DNA of 64,000 nt from Rhododendron vialii (lineage: Eukaryota; Streptophyta; Magnoliopsida; Ericales; Ericaceae), in NCBI RefSeq assembly GCF_030253575.1, contig NC_080561.1, positions 38,053,564-38,117,563 on the forward strand. Direction: 5' to 3'. This document shows, piece after piece, positions 33,512-45,144 of the stretch (position 1 is the first letter of the stretch; the number at the start of each line of letters is the position of its first letter). The translations under genes and the position numbers were made by a program. The notes beneath the pieces are model-generated. The model was not told the origin of the DNA. It did no database searches and saw only the letters and a list, made by a program, of their open reading frames with translations.

Positions 33512-36500
33512 CTATGGCGGTGTCACAGATTCCCAGCGACGGCAGCTTCTAATCCTCACTTGTACCACATCGTCGTTTGCAGCATCAGTACTAGTACTAG
33601 CACCATTGACGATCTCACAGCACTGTCTTTGTGGCGCCTGCTCATTGAATCATTCTCGAGGCGTGTTAGTCACCACATGATAAGGCTTCAAGATAAAGAC
33701 AAAAACTTAAAAAGAAATAGCGTCCATTTTGTGCATAAACATATTGATGCAAGGAAGCGTGTTGAAAAAGAAACAAATTTCTTACCTTCTTCCACGTGTC
33801 AGGCTCCAGTTCAGCAGCCGTGACATTGACATATCTAACAGGCAAGCCAGAACCATACTCCCTGAAACCACATTCATTCCCTGCCTCAACCCAAAACCGC
33901 TTGTAGGTAGTCACCGTCTGGCCCGACCCGATACCATGAACCCGGTCCAAGAAATAAATAGCAGGCCTCTGACACGGGTCATCGCTCATCAAGCGGGTAT
34001 TGAACGCAAACGGCCCTTCACTCCAACTCCTCCACGTAAAAAACGTCTGAAATGCGGTTGCCAAGTCCTTAGCGGTAATCAGTGAGGGGTACAGCTGTGC
34101 GGTGTAACCCCATGAGACCGAAAGGGACCACTTACTAGACGGGTCATAACAGGAGGTATGTTGGAGGGTCCGACCCGGATCCAGTTTGTATGCTTGGACC
34201 AGTTTCTTGAGAGAGTCGATCCGGGTCAGACCCGGAAATACGGGTTCAACATAGTCTAGGTGGTGGAGAGAGACCAGTGGGGCTACTGGGTGTGCTGCAA
34301 GTAGGCCATATGGGTCTCCTCGTATATCAACCTATAAAAGTGCACATAATGTGATTAAAATCCATGATTAATTTCTTATGGTTTTGATTAGGGGTGCAAT
34401 CGAGCCGAGCCGAGCCGAGTTTCGGCATGTTCGGGCTCGGCTCGCCTCAAAAACAATGAGCTCGAGCTCGGCTCGAGCTCGTGACGAGCTGCAGAACTCG
34501 AGCTCGAGCTCGGCTCGATAGGTATTTTCGGAGCTCGAGCTCGGCTCGTTCGGCTCGTTTATGAAACAAATATATATAAATATATATATAAATAAATATA
34601 AATATGTAAAAATATATATATATAAATATATATATAAATATATTATATAATCGAGCTCGCGAGCCAATTCGAGCCGAGTTTCGACTAGCTCGAGCTCGGC
34701 TCGTTTATGAAACGAGCTCAGGACTCGAGCTCGAGCTCGGCTCGTTTTTGTCTTGAACCGAGCCGAGCCGAGCCGTTATCGAGCCGAGCTCCGAGCCGCT
34801 CGCGAGCGGCTCGGATCGTTTGCAGCCCTAGTTTTGATGAGTATGAATTTTTATCACTAATGCCAAGCACGCAGGTATGACATGTGGCCGTGTGCTCGAC
34901 AAGGCTTATGCCGGTTGACAAGTTTGCGCGGTAAAGAAATCCATAAAACGGTTGGGTCATGCAACAACTTCCACTACTCCATGATCCATGCCCACCACTC
35001 CACTATCCATGCCCACGTACTACTCCATGATTTCACAATCAGCGCACATCTTGCATCAGGTCTATATAAAGTATAAACCACTCACACTTACAATGCGAAG
35101 GTAGACACTCTGTTTCCCTCTTTTACAATACATTCTCTCTGTCATTCTCCGACTAACTTGATCGTCGGAGGGTCTACAATCGGAAATACCACTGGTCTTT
35201 GAACTTGTTTTGCAGGAAACCCATCCTAAAGGCTCTCGATGTGATCATCCGAACTTGGCAGGAGTTCTGTCAAAGTGCTCGGATCAACCGTCCAGACTTT
35301 GGCTTCAACTGGCTATAATTTATAAATATTGAAAATCCTTTTGGTTCTAAATATAGATAATCGATCAAGTGTAAAAAATCCCTAACAACTACTATAGTGA
35401 AAATTACAACTATAGTCAAACTTACAAATACGCATATCTACATCCAACTGAACTTGAACGAGCCTTGTTAATCCTAAATGGTTTACATTAGTGGAGAGTT
35501 GGACTGGTCTTCGATATTAACAGGGCCGGCCCAAGGAATTTGAATGCCTAAGGTTAAATTGTGGGGTGATGTTCTACGTATTTTTAGAATTAAACAATAA
35601 TGATAGAAATATATCTTTATATTACTACTTTAGACTTTATAATGCATGTTAATTGTTTTGTTACTAATGGCCAAAGTGGTTGGTATGAATTCCACTAGAC
35701 TTGGTTTCGAAACGTTCCAATAGCATTATTTTTGGAGAAAAAACATTTCAAAAGAAAAAACTACCCAGAAGACTCAAACTCGGACACTCCACTTGGACTA
35801 AAATCAACTTACCACTGAGCTAGCAAAGACATTTGTGTTATAAAACGGACAAATAATATATATACTAATTTACAAATAATATTGGAGTGCCTCTAGAATT
35901 TGAATTTTTTTGGATGCTCGAGGCCGAACCGGCCCTAGACATTAATTAGTTGAAGTACAAGTGAGCTAATCTGAATCTCGTGAGTTATAAAAAGAAACTA
36001 GTACTATAATCCTAGCTATTAGGAAAAAGGATTCAAGGAAAACAATTCTGGCATCCAAAACAGAACTTGTCGAGAACATCAATCATTATCAGTAGTAACT
36101 TCTTTTTATTGAAAGAAATATATGAGGATATATGAGGGGAGAAAGAGAGAAATACTGCCTGATGGAAACCAAGCTCTTTGGTGACGGGCACTCCAATCTC
36201 ACTCATGCAACCCCCGATCTTCTGATCGGACCCATAAAACGAGGCATACCTATCAATACAGCCATCCAAAACCCTAACAAGCTCCGCCGCCAACGGATAA
36301 CTGATCGCAAACCCACCGCCGCCATACGCCATCGTATACGAGTGTATCACATCTTGCTCCACACTCTCGGAATTTCCCCCAATGTAATACATCTCGTTGT
36401 GATCGTATTTCCCCAACACCGTGACCAAATTCTCCACGAAAAAGACCGTATCGTCGTCCCCCATCACGAACCACCGCACGTTGTCTAACCCGAGTTGAAA

Positions 36501-37916
36501 ACTCTCCTTCACTATCCGGGCAATGCGTACGGCCGACCGCGAGCCGTATGCGCTCGTGTACTTGAATCTCGACGTGTCCTCCGACACCTGTTGAAAATAA
36601 CATAACTTGATTAATTATGGTATCAGGATATGCTAACGACATTACTTCATCCGTCATCCATCCCATAATGCTGGTTCACTATTTCATTTGAGATATTTCA
36701 AAATATGAGTCTTACTTGAAAAGTCAAGTAGAAAAGTGTGTGAATTTTTAAAATTTAATCTTCATCAATAATTTAATATATTTTACAAGTGGGATTCAGG
36801 GGATATTGTGCAAACAAAGCCCATTTTTAAAGGAGACAAACATTTAATGCATGTTCCTTAAAAAGTTTGAATCCCCAAAAGGATTAACAATATTGTGAGA
36901 CGGAGGGAGTAATACATAGTGAAAATCAAGCTTAGCCGTGGTGAATTTAAACAATTAAACTGTTGCAACTGTCGTGTATTTGTTGTAATCTGTAGAAGTC
37001 ATAAATTAGGCTATGAATCAGCTACCACCCGATACATAGACACTCATGCAATTTATGTCTCACGAGGCTATAGCATATTCGATGGCAAAAAAACCGCACT
37101 AATCGTAGTATAAGTAGTATTGGGAGTATTTAAACAATTAAACTGCTGCAACTGTCGTGTATTTGTTGTAGTCTGTAGAGGTCGTAAATTAGGCTATGAA
37201 TCAGCTACCACCCGATACATAGACACTCATCCAATTTATGTCTCACGAGGCTATAGCATATTCGATGGAAAAAAACCGCACTAGTCGTAGTATAAGTAGT
37301 ATTGGGAGTACCGAACCATACGTAGCGGGAATCAATCGTACCGTACAATAGTGAATTTTAAAAATCATTTTTGACCCAAAAAAAACTTTTAGAGTGCCTG
37401 TAATGAGCTGTAGCGATCGATTATCAGCACTAGCTGCTATAAACCTGTCTGTGAATTAGAAACAAACCATTACGTAGCGAGAATCACCCGATATGCAGGC
37501 GAGTTTGTAACCCATCAGAAGAAGACACACGAAACGATACGTATCGTATAATACGTGGCGTAACGGCTAATATTAAAACTTCCTAGCAACAATACCTTGT
37601 ACGGAGGCGACATGTCCGGCCACGTCACGTTTGCGGCGGGCTTTTCATCCAGCCATACGAACCCGCGGGTGATACCATTTTTCCACCACAACTCAGAGTA
37701 ATGCCGCCGCTTACTCCATGTCTTCGCCGAGCCACCGATTCCAAACAATACGTGCGATACGTTGGTTTCTTCGTGGATTAATTCTGTGGCAATATGATTG
37801 AGATTGACAATGCTTCGATCGGGGGATTCTGGGAATCCGGAGTGGTGGCTCCAGAAGGTGGAGTAACAGATGAGAGAGACTGAGGCCACGATGCAAATGG
37901 CGATGAAGCCTTTCAT
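33512..37916 (-). CDS. DUF604 / Fringe-like glycosyltransferase, four exons, 473 aa
   Basis: Exons are 37916-37596, 36587-36159, 34331-33786 and 33637-33512 (321+429+546+126 = 1422 nt, all phase 0). The protein is a type II membrane protein: a short cytosolic N-terminus, a signal anchor (about 4-24, FIAICIVASVSLICYSTFW), then a lumenal domain with the DxD-type motif MGDDDTVFF (about 149-157), YGGGGFAISYPLA, LLAAHPVAPLVSLHHLDYV, CYDPSSKWSLSVSWGY and the C-terminal APQRQCCEI...VRIRSC. This is the plant DUF604 family related to Fringe/GT31; a Golgi transferase role is likely, but donor and acceptor are unknown. Intron 2 is odd: the junction that matches the family length (GFHQ|VDIRGDP) uses a GC donor (CAG|GCAGTA). 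A GT donor three bases on would insert one Ala. Introns 1 and 2 contain repeats and transposons. Confidence 0.93.
34389..34830. mobile_element. hAT-type MITE rich in GAGCTCG/GCTCGG, in DUF604 intron 2
   Basis: It starts TAGGGGTGCAATCGAG and ends TTTGCAGCCCTA. The 8 bp GTTTTGAT flanks it exactly on both sides (34381-34388, 34831-34838). The arms are made of GAGCCGAGC and GAGCTCGAGCTCGGCTCG motifs and can pair with each other, with a TATATAAATA-rich core (34566-34650). The 8 bp duplication and TAGGG-type ends indicate hAT; it is non-coding. Confidence 0.88.
34985..35290 (+). mobile_element. LTR fragment in DUF604 intron 2
   Basis: A TATA motif (TCTATATAAA, 35061-35070) is followed by CGACTAACTTGATCGTCGGAGGGTC (35151-35175) and CTTGTTTTGCAGG (about 35204). 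The TTGATCGTCG-AGGGTC core is found in plant LTRs and recurs at about 48195. The ends are not resolved. Confidence 0.55.
35521..35937. mobile_element. hAT-type element with CAGGGCCGGC ends and an internal tRNA-like segment
   Basis: It starts CAGGGCCGGCCCAAGG and ends GGCCGAACCGGCCCTA. Flanks are GATATTAA (35513-35520) and GACATTAA (35938-35945), an 8 bp duplication with one mismatch. Inside, on the minus strand, CTAGCTCAGTGG (35812-35823) and GAGTTTGAGTCTT (35768-35780) resemble Pol III A and B boxes. It is non-coding. Confidence 0.75.
36946..37311. repeat. Tandem duplication, period 183 bp, in DUF604 intron 1
   Basis: TTTAAACAATTAAACTGTTG at 36946 recurs at 37129 (TTTAAACAATTAAACTGCTG). The two copies match almost throughout, ending near GTAGTATTGGGAGTA, so the duplication is fairly recent. 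Confidence 0.9.
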
Positions 37917-38190
37917 GGTATATGAGAATAAATCTGTGGTTTAGGAGTATGATTTTGAAGGGTTTTAGTGGGTTGTGAGAGATGGGTTTCTGGTGTTTGA
38001 GCCATGATGGGTTCGTTCTGATATAACGGAAATAAAACAGAGTCCCTCAGAAAATGGGAAGTAGAGGAAATTGCGTTGTTCAATGGGAAACAAATGGATA
38101 AAAGGATAATCATGGATTTTGGAGGTTTTGAAGTTTCTAATTTGATGGCCTCCTTACCATAATCCTCTCTGTCATTCGATTCGTAGACCA

Positions 38191-38428
38191 TTTTTTTTTT
38201 CCTTTTGGTTCAACGGTCAGGGTTGTCCGGACTTACTTAAGCGCATCTCGACTAATCCCCCTCCCTCTCCCTAGTCTAGACCGTCTCATCAGAGTCAGGT
38301 CATCCACGCTTGACTAGGTAATTTACGAAGAAATTAGTTTCTTGCGGCTTGCATCAAGAATCAAACCCTGGTCAATTTTGTGAGGAGCAAACCCACCAAC
38401 CAACCGGACCAACTCTTGGGGCTTGAGA
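38191..38428 (-). mobile_element. tRNA-derived SINE, minus orientation
   Basis: On the minus strand it starts near CTCAAGCCCCAAGAGTTGGTC, has a B-box-like AGGGTTTGATTCT (38357-38369), and near the 3' end TTAGTCGAGATGCGCTTAAG with GTCCGGACAACCC, which recalls the conserved tail of a widespread plant SINE family. It ends in a run of 10 A. Confidence 0.65.
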
Positions 38429-39721
38429 CCCTTTTGTATCCCAACTTGCGCAATGTCATTTGTTGAGTTGTCACTCACGCGTTGAACTCTGATTCATGTG
38501 TGAGTGCATGAGCGGGAGCGCGAGTGCGAGCGTGAAATCGTTTTTGAAACACATCATAAACCACTAAAATTATCGAAATCGAGAATTGAAAACGCGAGCG
38601 CATGGCATTTACTAAGGATTGTGTGACTATGGTTGATCCTCTTTCTTTGTTTTTGGTTTGGTACAATTACTTCCATGAAGCTCACAAGTTTTGATTTGTT
38701 ATTAAGTCTGAGGGCAAAACACTAAACAAAAGACACTTAGGCTGGCTTGTACTTGGGCCTTAAAGAGTGAGTCCAAGTCCAAGTCCAAACCCAACTAGAG
38801 GACAACCTAAAGAACCAGGGAAAAAAAACCCCCATAAGTCTCCAGTTGTAAGGCCCGGCCCATTGTTCCTAGGTCATAAGCTTGGATCGATCCTTGTGGC
38901 CCCTTCTCGTTGTAAGATAGTTTAACAGACGTTCTTGCAAATCTCAATGAATCAGAAGTTTAATTTGCCACATTTTTTGAATCAGATGTTCTTGCAAATC
39001 TCAATGCGTGTGGCCCCCACATGTGAGGGGTTGTCGATGATGTTGTGTTTGGATGATTGTATTTCTTGACTTTTTGTAGATTTAAATATAGGTGGTAGTG
39101 ATTTTATGGTTGTATTTCTTGACTTTTTTGTAGATTTAAATATCGGCGGTAGTGGTTTTTCAGCCTTCCAATACTGCTACACCCCAGTATATCCCCTATT
39201 ATCCAAAATTCAAACCTCAGCCGGTTCCCAATATGTATCACTTTATATCTGATTTTTTTCCCATAGCACTTCATGGCCACTATCGTCGCTACGTGACTGC
39301 TACGTAGGGCCCCTTCAGGTGCTCTGGAGAGAAAAGTAATTTTGAAAAATTCATGTCCATTACACCCAGTTCTCGCTATTTATCATTCAATACTTCCGCT
39401 CCCCACCATTTAATCACACCTTCTGTCAAACATTTTGAAAGGTAAGCAAATCCTAATCCTCCATAGTGACCAAATGAATTTCCAGCCCATCCACCAATTG
39501 AAAAAGCTCCCTCATTGACCCTTTTGATACCCAAACAAGCCCCTCCAGCACTTCATCATAGTTGATCACAGTACTCCCCATGCATATCTGCACAACACAA
39601 GCGCATGATCTGTGGACTCTAACTCGGCCCCACAATACTTAAACAGCCCATCGCTCTCTTGATAACTCCCAATCTTACCAAAAAAAATTGCAGCAGATTT
39701 ATTAATCCTTCCATACCATGC
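38429..39721. other. Intergenic, no gene recognised
   Basis: A dispersed repeat related to 31630-31770 lies at 38480-38640 (GAGCGGGAGCGCGAGTGCGAG). The phrase TTTCTTGACTTTTTGTAGATTTAAATA occurs twice in a row around 39060-39140. Confidence 0.5.
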
Positions 39722-39724
39722 TAA

Positions 39725-40080
39725 GAGCAAGTTTACCAGTCTATTTAAACAAGAGAAAAAACTTTTTTAGCTAACCAAAGAGATAAATTTCCCCTGCAGC
39801 AGCATAGGTAAACCACACTGTATAATTCCTCCAGCTACAGTCGTTCGCTTCATCTACCGAACGACTGTTCACCTGGTTCCCATTTTTTAATTCTTTTTCC
39901 TCCCCTCCCTCTCGCTCTGTCCACCAAAAAAGGAAAAGAAAAGAGAAAAAGAATAATATTTTAATAGAGAATAGGTAAAATAAATAGTATTGATGTGGTG
40001 TTGAAAGAGGTGTGAGTAGGTAAAATTAAAAAATTGCACTGTTCATTAGCATTTTTACATAACAATTGGTAAACTTGCTC
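39725..40080. mobile_element. Tourist-like MITE (PIF/Harbinger), TAA duplication
   Basis: Ends GAGCAAGTTTACCAG and TTGGTAAACTTGCTC are near-perfect inverted repeats, flanked by TAA at 39722-39724 and 40081-40083. A 3 bp TAA/TWA target is the PIF/Harbinger hallmark. A second copy lies at 49655-50012. Confidence 0.88.
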
Positions 40081-41233
40081 TAACCAGCCAAAAAATTGAG
40101 CTCCTGGGTGAGAAATTTTCCCACACAAACAGTAAGGGGAAAAAGGTAATGAACTTCGAAAACTAGACTCAAGGTCAGTATATGAATGGAATTCACGGCG
40201 GGGCTGGCCGATCGAGTGAGGGAGCGTAAGAGAGCTTTCCGGCGGCTGTCACAGTGGTTCTTCCCCCATACCACAGAGAGAAGGGTAGTATAAAGAAGGC
40301 TGGTCAGCCTTCCAATATCGCTACACCTCGGTATACCCCTACCCCTTCTACTAGTATTTTTTACTAGGGCAAGATCCAAATAATCATTGATCAACTGGAG
40401 GTGATTAATCAAACCATCTTTGCGGAGTGCAAAGGCCTGAAATATCCTTTTAGAGAATTGTTTAGGAACAAATTGCGGTTCAGAATGAGGTACCTAAAAG
40501 GGTTGAACAATGTAATCGGAAATTATTCTTCGCCCCAGCCGCATGCGCGCGGATGATTCATAATTTTTTTCCCTGTATGTGTTTGAATTACGTAATACCT
40601 GAAACTATACGGGAGCCGATTAACATGATTTTTGGTGTGGCTGAAGTTCTCGACAAAATCTAAAACATGAACGGTTCAGATCATTTTCTAAGCCCACAAG
40701 AGTGCAACTTGGATGGTGACCGGAGATAGCAAAACACAAGAGGAGCCGGTTCCATACGTCCACATTGTTCTACTGCTTTTTGCGAAGTACAATAAAAAGG
40801 TTTAGTCCTAGGACTAGACTGTTGAAGTTTATTCCACATCGGTTAATTATATCCTCTAAAATAGTATATGAGCATGAGCCGCCTCCCCTCTCATTACTAA
40901 TCGGTTTTGAGTTAAATGCCTTAACAAAAACCAAACATCCTTAGCCAATTCTACGGGAAGAATTTCGTATGTAGTGGAATCATTTGCTAATTTGGAAACA
41001 AATTAACCTTTTTTACTTGGAGCGTAATAAAACATATATATTACCACCTCATTCTTCCAAATTTTATCTTGCTGCGGCAAACAATATTGACTTTCTATCT
41101 TATTTTAGTTGCGTACGGCGCCACCATAAATCACCATCAAAGCAAATTACTCATACATGTTGATTATTCTTAATCTAACCATCAACATAAATGGCAAAGA
41201 CAGCGACGAAAAATTTTTAAAAAAAAAAAAACA

Positions 41234-41283
<50 letters not shown>

Positions 41284-42555
41284 ATGACTCTGACGTACCT
41301 TCGAACAACAACAACAAAGAAACAGAAAGTTAAACACGCATACATGAAGAAAATCCCAGAGAAAACATTGCGGTGCTCCGACCAATTGAAAACTCTTGTT
41401 TTTTACACACGTACGCCGTGTAAGGCGCGGATGCATTTGCAAGCGTTGGTTGGCTGAGTGCAAACATGCCAAGACTTGTAGCGCCTAACTTTAGATGAAT
41501 ATTGCCGTGAATCATGACTTCTAATTTGTAAAACAATTGTATGTGATCCAAAGGGTTCAAAGGATAAAGATCACAAGTTGGTTCGTAATTTGCCACACGA
41601 ATGTGGACTTAGAATTTCTTAGTCGTATAGAAAAGTAAAGGTAAAATGTAGATTTTATTATATCGAAATAATAAAGCTGTGGGTACAAGTAAAGTAAGTT
41701 GAATGGAGTTGAGTACAAGATACTCGGATATGTCTACTTTGCTGAAAGTAAAAAAATGTTTCGAAGCGTTAGGCTTAACGGTGTTGGACCCATTTTTCTA
41801 TTTCGAAACTAGTATTTATAGGCCAAATCTGCACTAGTCTGACTCAAGTTTCCTGTTTTCACCGCGAGTTGGCAAGTGTCCCATATTTGCTCCATATGCT
41901 GTCAAGTGTCCGACTTTAACTTTCCACTAACACACTTGGCGATTTATGGCAGTTACACTCTGATTAATGGGATAATGGGACCCCATTACTTGATTTCCTT
42001 CTCTTGCACGTGTAAACTAAGCATAATGGAGCCATTTTGACAAAGTCAAAGTGGCAAACAGTGCGACAATTAGGATTTCCTCATATGACCGAATGGGCCA
42101 AGTTCAAGACTAAAGTTAATTGGGTCTTGCTTCAAACCACAAAATTAAAATGTAGCCCATTAATTTTCAGCCAGAGAAACGGATGAATAGCTGCCCAATT
42201 TAATTAATATTTAATTAAATGATCATTCAACGCTAGTTCGAAATTTGATGTCAAAAATAGACATAAACACCAATTGAACTACAAGGCCGGAGAAAACAAC
42301 CCCGAAAAGAGCAGTAAAGAAAGATATTTAACTTTCTTTCTCCATCAGCAGCCCGCGACCCAAGGCAAAGCCCTTTGAGACTTTTTCCTTTTTTTTTTTC
42401 TGATTTGTCTTTCGTGCTTATTTTTCTAGGTCTCCAAAATCCTTTCGTATGTCATTTCTAACTACATTTTCTCTACTAAAACTCTCTCACTTCCAAAGCA
42501 CCATGCATGATCCACCGTTCTTGATTATTTTGAGATAACTTCCTTGCTTATGTGA
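40081..42555. other. Intergenic, no gene recognised
   Basis: It contains a (GA)n run at 41236-41280. Around 40828-40850 the phrase GAAGTTTATTCCACATCGG is of a kind often found in small LTR elements. Frames here are short and unrelated to known families. Confidence 0.5.
41236..41280. repeat. (GA)n microsatellite
   Basis: An uninterrupted GA run of about 45 bases preceded by an A run. Confidence 0.95.
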
Positions 42556-42760
42556 TCTTCTACTTTTTTTGAAAGGCGAAAAAGATTTCATTAATTTTGA
42601 AATGGTTAAGATTAATAGAATCAAAGAAACAAACATCCTGTTCAAAGAATAATTATCTGCTCAATCTGAGACCCAATTTTTCAATTGACAAGAAACCAAT
42701 CGAGAACACCCAATAGGGCCAAAGCTCACCTAAAAAGGCCAAAGTCCAACACCCTAGCTA
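42556..42760 (-). mobile_element. LINE 3'-end fragment, minus orientation
   Basis: The T-rich start (poly(A) on the minus strand) followed by AAAGATTTCATTAATTTTGAAA and ATCCTGTTC matches the style of the 3' ends at 56692, 59452, 52755 and 60010, which share the ATAAA-ATTAATAAATC tail. Confidence 0.5.
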
Positions 42761-44643
42761 TGTGATCTTTTACTTAATACTTATAACAAAGATAAACTGC
42801 AATGCTGTTTTTCACTTTCGCCACAATAAATTGGCAAACAGGATAGGAGGATAGACTAAATCCTAAGACGGCGGGAGACAGTGTATATTAACCAACGAAA
42901 TACAAAAAATATATAAAAAAATTATCGGCAAAAAAAATTATTAATAAACTCGACAAGGGTGTATCAAAAACCCAAAATGTAGACCACAAGAAGCAGATCG
43001 AACATGACAATAGCAGAGCAAAATCGCAACAGAGCCGGCCGGGGAAACATCATCAAACCCCACCTCTTTATGCCGATGAAAAAGGCAACAAATGTGTTTC
43101 AATAGACCAGTACGTGTATTTGCTTGCTTCTCTTCGTTTGAGTAATATACACAGTAACTGTTGATGCCTATAAACGGATAACTAAAAGGAGGAAAAAAAC
43201 ACACAACAAAGCTGGCACGGAGTACTGGTTGATATCAAATGAAACCCTAATTCGAGCTAACAACAACTGCCAATTGAATTTTCATTTGACCGAAAAAAGA
43301 AAAAAAAAAAAAAAACAGCCAATTATGTACTATTAGGAAATCGAAGACGGTTATCTCATTCATTCAAGTGAGCTTTCACAACGTGTTGGACAATTTTTTA
43401 TTTTTGATAGGCAACATGTTAACGAATCATCATTTGCATTGATCTTCATGTGCTAGAATTGTATGATTTTTGGAAAATATATACATCCACATTGGTATTT
43501 CTTATGATTATAGGCTACACTACAAGCTTTCTTGTTCGTGTTCTTTTCTTTTTAAATGGATTCATACCATCGCCAAGTTGAGATCGAGCTGAAAGAGAAT
43601 ACAGAAAACAGGACACTAATAGGTAGGATCTCAAATTAGAAACACAAGGCCGACAAGTCTACTTGACAGAACGAAAACACCATCACAGTCGAATCATCAA
43701 AGTCGGCTTTGTTCTATTACTTCGTGAAGTATGATAAATGATATTTTTTTTGACGATAAATGATTAATTTTTGTTTATCAGCAAAAAAAATATCATTTAT
43801 CACAGTGATAAAAATACAAATCAATCCTATAAGAAAAGAAAAGCATTAAAAGAGCATCGAAGAGTGCACAATACCCTCCTACTACTGTTATTCACAAATT
43901 CTCAACTTTCCTCATAGATAACGGGAACAATGGACAAACAACGGCATCACAATCGAAGGCAAACATCCCGATTAGATCGGCACCTAAGCCTCGGACACTC
44001 ATCTGCGAGCCAAATCCCAAAGGCAAAAGAGGTTGACTAGGTCGATCGGCTCCTAATCCTTGCGAGAGTTGTGCTTTTGTGATGGAGTGAGTGTGAGTTT
44101 GCAATTTTGTCCTAAAAGTAATTTTAGTTGAATAAAATCATGTGGTGTTGCGTACTCTCGAGTGTGCTTGAAATCAAAGGGTTAACACCACCAAGAAAGA
44201 GTAAACCAAAAAATTGCAATACTAAAAGGAGGATAGAACAAAAAAGGAAAACCATTTTTCAGTTTAGTTGGTTTTTGGCTCGGCAAAGAAAATATCGTAA
44301 TATAACTCGATAAATGGTACATCAATAGAGAGGGCGAGACAAAGCGGCATGGCCAATGAACTAGGCAACATGAGCCGAGAACTCGCCGAGAAAAACAAAA
44401 ATATCCAACAAAAAATTGAATGTTACAAAACAAAAAAAGGAAAGGGAGGGGTTACAGGTTCATAGCTTTATCCTTCTAATATCCATTGGTTAATTACCTT
44501 TACAAAGAGCTTTCGACGATAACGTACCTTCTCAAAGCGAACAAGAAGAAGAAGATAGAATATAAAGTTAACGAAGAAAGATATGAAGAAATTCAAACCC
44601 CTTTGAAAGAAACAATAAACCGCAGGTACCTGTGATTGATTTT
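42761..44643. other. Intergenic downstream of the first zinc-finger gene
   Basis: No gene is recognised. It holds a perfect 20 bp hairpin (listed separately) and A-rich runs. Confidence 0.5.
43733..43801. repeat. Perfect 20-bp hairpin
   Basis: GATAAATGATATTTTTTTTG (43733-43752) is exactly reverse-complemented at 43782-43801, with a 29-base loop. It is AT-rich and could be a small MITE core. Confidence 0.85.
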
Positions 44644-45144
44644 TCATGGCTGGTCCAACCCCAACCGAAGCTCGAGGTCCAGTTCTTGATCACGCGATGA
44701 GCCTTGACTCGACTCTCTGCCTCTTTTCTCCACATCATTAATCTCGCTTGATGATTGATGTAGTCTATGATCAACAAACAGACAGAGCTGTTTCACTCCA
44801 TGGGCGCCATCTTTTCCCCTCGAAACCTCGTCGTCCTCTTTCGACAAAACCCATGGCCCTTTAGGGCTTCCGCACTTCTCTTCGCTCGATTCGACGTGGG
44901 CCGACGACGGGTCGTCAGAAACAAGGGTTTGATTGCCTTCGGAAAATTCCTTGAGCTTCGCCCTGTCTTTCCTGTGGATGTTCATGTGGCCACCCAGTGC
45001 CTGTGCGTTTGAGAAACCTCTCTTGCAGAAAGTGCAAGTGTATGACCTAATAACATGGCCTGAATAATTAGCTTGGTACTGAGCATCTTCTGAAGTTTGT
45101 ACTGTTTGGTGGGACTTCTCTGTACTTGACCGATTAAACTCCAT
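44644..45144 (-). CDS. C2H2 zinc-finger transcription repressor (SUPERMAN/TAC1-like), single exon, 166 aa
   Basis: The frame is open from ATG at 45144 to TGA at 44644. I chose MEFNRSS; an earlier in-frame ATG at 45249 would add 35 residues of poor family fit. A single finger, [27 protein letters not shown] (about 35-61), carries the plant QALGGH motif that contacts DNA, with Cys-Cys and His-His in the right spacing. The C-terminus ends [12 protein letters not shown], an EAR-type LxLxL repression motif that recruits TOPLESS co-repressors. The architecture is that of small SUPERMAN-like regulators of growth and organ development in the nucleus. The exact orthologue is not assigned. No introns, as is usual for the family. 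Confidence 0.92.
   Translation of the reverse strand: MEFNRSSTEKSHQTVQTSEDAQYQANYSGHVIRSYTCTFCKRGFSNAQALGGHMNIHRKDRAKLKEFSEGNQTLVSDDPSSAHVESSEEKCGSPKGPWVLSKEDDEVSRGKDGAHGVKQLCLFVDHRLHQSSSEINDVEKRGRESSQGSSRDQELDLELRLGLDQP

Noticed and set aside
36132..36488. + strand frame opposite DUF604 exon 2
   Set aside because: Antisense shadow of the glycosyltransferase exon.
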